Of a stretch of 64,000 nucleotides of DNA, positions 60,170 through 64,000 are shown piece by piece. Source of the DNA: Loxodes magnus (taxonomy: Eukaryota > Ciliophora > Karyorelictea > Loxodida > Loxodidae); the NCBI GenBank assembly GCA_946699065.1, contig CAMPDV010001090.1, positions 80,918 through 144,917 of the forward strand. Direction: 5' to 3'. The notes under the pieces are model-generated. The model saw only the letters and a program-made list of their open reading frames with translations, was not told the origin of the DNA and did no database searches. Positions within the stretch are counted from its first letter, which is position 1. Each line of letters opens with the position of its first letter. The translations under genes were made by a program, and so were the position numbers.

Positions 60170-63100
60170 TTTTTTGAATAAACTAAAAATTAAAAGAAAC
60201 TAAATTTTAGCTTAAGAGATACTTAGATATTAATAGTATTATTTTTATTAACTTAATACTTAATAAATAGAAGAATAATTACTATTAAAATTAATATATA
60301 AAATGGAAGAATTTTCCCTCTAAAATATTTTAGATAGAATATTTTGTTACATAGCCAAGGGATAAGATAAATTTTAGGAAAATATCGGAAAATTAGTAAG
60401 CTTAAATAAAAAATTTAGTATAATAGCTAGATGATACCTATAATAGCCTCTAGTAGATAACTAAATTAATAAGCGTGACAGAATATCAAAGAAAATTAAC
60501 AAATATTTCTATCATTACAGAATCTTAACTTAAGTTATAATCACATCCAAGACTTCTCGTTTATTAACTACAAATAACTAGAAAAGCTGGTAGTTAGTCA
60601 TAACTAAGTTTAACAGATTTTCTGAAATGCTGATATCTTAGAGTTGATAGAAAGATGATATTTCCTTTAACTAGTTGAAAAACCTAGAAAGACTGAAGAA
60701 CTACGTTTAGTGCTTGAATCTTGCTATATTGAAATAGAGTCTAAAAGAAAACGCAAGATAGCAAATAAATTTTGGCTTATCCACAAAAAATAGACTTGCA
60801 ATAGAACCTCTTTAATCGTAAGTATTATTCATACTTAGAATAGAAACTAAAATATTAAGAATAGATTAAGAGCCACTAACATTAGAAAAGTATGAGTAAC
60901 AGAATTAAAATTTAAAGCAACTAGCAAAAGGAATAAGTGTAAAGGGTTTTAATTTATAGTAGCATGTAAGGATAGAAACATTAGATTGTTCTAATTTTAA
61001 TGAATATATGAAAAATTAGAGATTAAATTAGCATGTTGAATATATTGCAGATCTCTTAGGTGAAGAAAGTAAAATAACAAGATATTAAAAAGCTAGTATG
61101 AAGGAATTCAAACACCTTTAAAAATGATTATAGTTAGCCATTAAAAATGCTATTAATCTTAATGTAGAATACCAGGGTTAATTTCCAGAGAAGTGCAAAA
61201 TTCATTTTAATTTCCTACTTATTAGCCAAAATCCATTTCAACTATGAAAATCTGTATCTCACCTCATACTTATTAAGAATAATAAAAGTATTATAATCTT
61301 TATAGCTCCATATAGGTAAAAAATTTATCATTATTATAGCTGAGAAAAAAATGAACGAAACTTAATAATAGCTCGAAATAGCAGCTCCAAAGTAAGAAAA
61401 AGTGCTCAATAGAGTAAAGGTAATCCATTCGCCATTTCTGAAATATTTAAAAGAATTAAAGATATTCAGATTAGCTTAAATCTTAATCAAGAAAGTAATT
61501 TAAAGTATTAAAACCAATAAAGTAAAAGTAAGCTTTATTAATCAAGGAATCTAAACTGAATAATTTTTTTCATATCTACTTAAGATGAAAAATAGCAATC
61601 AAGAGGCAGAATTTTAAACAGATTATTTTTAAAAAACTTAAAATATATCTACTGCTTCTTTTATCTTCAGGTGAATATTTAAATCATAGAAAATAAATAC
61701 TTCTGATAAACTTATAGAGCAGATAAATTTAAATATACACAACAGTTTTTCCAATAATGAAAGCTAAACTAAGATACAGTAAATGAGTAAAAATAATTGA
61801 AAATTAGTAAGGTAAAACAACTAGAAGTAAGGTAATTTAAACCTTGGTATCCTTGGAGAAATAACTAACTGAATGTCTTTAAAGTTTACTTGAAATTAAC
61901 GAGTCCAAAATAAGTTAAACTTAAAAGGATAATAATAGATAGGTAACCAAACTGCTTAAAGCAAGTAGAAACATCTTGAAGATAAATTTTTTATCTCCTT
62001 TCAATTTATCCACATTTTCAATCTTTAGACTTTATCAAAGATACTAATTAAAGTAAAGTGATAAACTAAGTTAAAAAGTAAGAATGATCAAGATATGAGT
62101 AAAAGCAAAAAATAGTAAAAGTAAATTAGACAAAGGATATAAAGCCAAGCTACTAAAAAATTTCTAATTTAAAGAACTTGCAAATCATAGTCCAAATTTA
62201 GAAAATTATTAAAACTCCTAATTTGCAAATATTATAAGTAAGCAGAAAAACTTACTTAAGTTTTTAAAAAACCTACTATGATATTAAAATAAAAAGGAAT
62301 TAAAGCAACGCCAAATGAATATAAGAGTTAGAGAATAAATCAGTTTTTCTATTAACTTGAGATAAGTATCCTAGAAATCAGGGCTTCATAGAAAGAAGGC
62401 AAGTGTCTTAGATTAAAAATGATAACAAAAAAGAAATAAATAGTAGGATTTGGCTAAAGAATACAAAATCAAATAAGAAAAGCCTAAATATTAAATTTCT
62501 CGTTTATCTATATAAAAATAATACCCAAAAAATAAAGCTATTAGGAATTGATAAAGCACTTTGAAAGAAACTTTAGTATCTAGAAAAATATTGAAAGCAT
62601 ATTAACTAAACTACAAAAGTAAATACTTGATAAAAAGTACTAAAAAAGTTAAAAAAAATTAAAGAAAAAGATTAAAGAGCAGTTTATTAAGGAAATAAAA
62701 TTGAGATAATTTGTCGAAAACAGGAAATAAAAGCGAAAAGGAGTAGTCAAGGTCGAAGAGTAATGTAGGAGAGTTTAAATTAATCTATTAGTAACTCTAA
62801 AATTAGTATTTAAAGATGTTTTAGAACTTTTTAAGATAGAAATAAAATGATTATTATTATAAATCATTTTTTAAAGTTCGAAAAAGTAAATAAACCAGTT
62901 TCGTACTGCAAAAAAACGAGCAAAAGAAACCTTTAAAACTCAGAGATGGTCTTGAATAAAAATTTTAATAGTTAGATTGAAAGGTGAAGTAGTTTCAATA
63001 AGTATGATCAGCTAATAAATTACTCATCAATCTTATAGAACATAATAAGACCTATTTCATGAACCAAAACGTGTTTAGACTATTAGATAATTTTCTCATT

Positions 63101-63340
63101 TTTTAAAAGCTTAGAAATGAGTTAACCTAATCTTAATAACTATTTTCTTACCAGCAAAGATTTCAGACATATTCCCCTTCAATTACTTCTTCAATCAAGC
63201 TAATAATGTCTTTCGAGAATCTCTCATTTTTTGTATACAAAGCGAAATTCTTCCCTCTTTTATGTTAGGTAAAGGAATAATAAAATTTGATGATCTCTTA
63301 AGCAGCAATTCTGCTAGTACCTGATTTTAAGCAATAGCAA
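60170..63340. pseudogene. Decayed coding-like DNA upstream of TRIM-like gene D
   Basis: Homologous to 25815-28995. Single-nucleotide indels against that copy destroy both the plus-strand pieces and the small minus-strand frame near 62850-63340. Confidence 0.4.
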
Positions 63341-63489
63341 GACAAAATTTAATTTTTTAACCTGAATTAACAAAGTTTTGGATGAAATTCTATATGTTAA
63401 GTATTAAGCTATGAAATTAAGCTTAGCAGGATTATAAAACTTATACCTATAAATTATATAGATTTATTAATAATAAAGCCAGCTAAATT

Positions 63490-64000
63490 AGCTTTTCATT
63501 GTTGCATATGCTTATCCATTACCTGAATCGATGATTAAGTCAGTTTAAACAGATAGTAGAAACAGAAATTTAATGATAAGTATAGAAAGATGTCATTATT
63601 ATGCTTAAGCTGATATAGAGAAATCAGTTCGTTCAGATAAAGAAACTGAAAATGGTTAAATTAGCTAAGGGAAAATTGAGTATAGAAAACGTATAATTGG
63701 ATTATATACCTTAGCTTTCTAATATACTCAATTTAGTTTATTTCATAGTTTAGGCTCATTAGGAAATAGGAATAGCAAGCAGAACTGGATCGGAAAGTCA
63801 TCCATTTTCTTATGATTATTTAGAATAGTAGAAGTAGAAAATGGAAAAATTATTATTTACGGAATGAATATATAAGACATATCTTTACATTCACTAAGAA
63901 AGTAGTTAAGTGTTATTCCTCAAGACCCCATAATATTTATTGGAAGTTTGAGAATGAATTTAGATCCCTTTGATGATTATGATGATTAAGCAATTATTAG
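63490..64000 (+). pseudogene. ABCC transporter second nucleotide-binding domain, frame-broken
   Basis: Starts where the long duplication ends. The frame reads PLPESMIKSVQTDS, SIERCHYYAQADIEKSV, SDKETENGQISQGKIEYR as in the linker of ABCC/MRP transporters. One nucleotide too many then moves the frame to NVQLDYIPQLSNILN ... IGIASRTGS. One missing nucleotide inside Walker A (expected TGSGKSS) moves it back to GKSSIFLWLFRIVEVENGK, NIQDISLHSLRKQLSVIPQD and GSLRMNLDPFDDYDDQAII. The two shifts compensate but alter about 40 residues including Walker A, so this is a young pseudogene or a sequencing error. Continues off the window. Confidence 0.75.

Larger units (their letters stand above)
52080..63490. 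repeat. Long segmental duplication, copy 2 (about 11.4 kb)
   Basis: Counterpart of 19430-29135 in the same orientation. It is longer because of the expanded intron chain (56359-58365) and extra repeats at 54.4-55.9 kb, and lacks the SINE-like insertion. Confidence 0.8.

Noticed and set aside
1-64000. tRNA genes, rRNA genes, telomere repeats.
   Set aside because: No convincing A/B boxes, rRNA cores or terminal repeats were seen by eye.

Overview
The window looks like nuclear DNA of a ciliate with a fully reassigned genetic code. It is roughly three quarters A+T by eye. Convincing protein frames run straight through TAA and TAG (read as Gln) and TGA (read as Trp), and the clearest genes end at TGA. 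That matches the karyorelict code (as in Loxodes); Condylostoma, which also reads all three stops as sense, is the main alternative. Introns are tiny (23-31 nt, GT...AG). Standard-code reading frames are therefore meaningless here, and every call below comes from reading with TAA/TAG=Q and TGA=W/stop. Gene ends and some intron positions remain approximate.

Layout. 1-3.9 kb: 3' part of a polycystin/REJ-type membrane protein with a GPS motif (+), converging on a small minus-strand gene. 4.4-5.5 kb: RING finger/coiled-coil gene. 6.9-9.6 kb: LINE with a nearly whole reverse transcriptase (-). 9.58-14.42 kb: a 4.84 kb unit, repeated at 38.37-43.33 kb, containing a 9-bp minisatellite. 14.2-15.6 kb: decayed copy A of a TRIM-like gene family. 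15.9-18.8 kb: coding-like DNA and a gag-like zinc-knuckle fossil. 19.43-29.13 kb: a long segment duplicated at 52.08-63.49 kb, each copy carrying a TRIM-like gene (B and D). 29-36 kb: a string of small genes, an ABC-transporter fragment and a structured RNA candidate. 36.8-38.4 kb: decayed TRIM-like copy C. 43.7-46.7 kb: class-C-like GPCR. 47.4-47.9 kb: small whole gene. 49.9-50.6 kb: second gag-like fossil. 51.2-52 kb: WD40 pseudogene. 63.5-64 kb: broken ABCC nucleotide-binding domain.

Main discovery candidate. The TRIM-like genes (RING-like finger, B-box, long coiled coil, C-terminal ubiquitin-like domain) do not stop after the last domain. They continue into a chain of intron-like units, each starting GT(A/G) and ending AG, separated by exactly 3 nt, that is single-codon exons, or by 0 nt. 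The chain ends with an exon that begins TGA. The 3-nt spacing is kept in four diverged copies although the units differ in length and sequence and the three bases between them vary freely. In copy D the chain has grown to about 55 near-identical 28-30 nt units. If spliced, this would be the densest known series of introns with one-codon exons; if not, it is a satellite that imitates introns and tolerates a variable triplet.

Much of the rest is mobile or duplicated DNA (LINE, SINE-like element, gag-like fossils, two pairs of large repeats). The two halves of an ABCC transporter lie 34 kb apart in opposite orientation, each abutting the same end of the duplicated segment, which points to rearrangement at that repeat.
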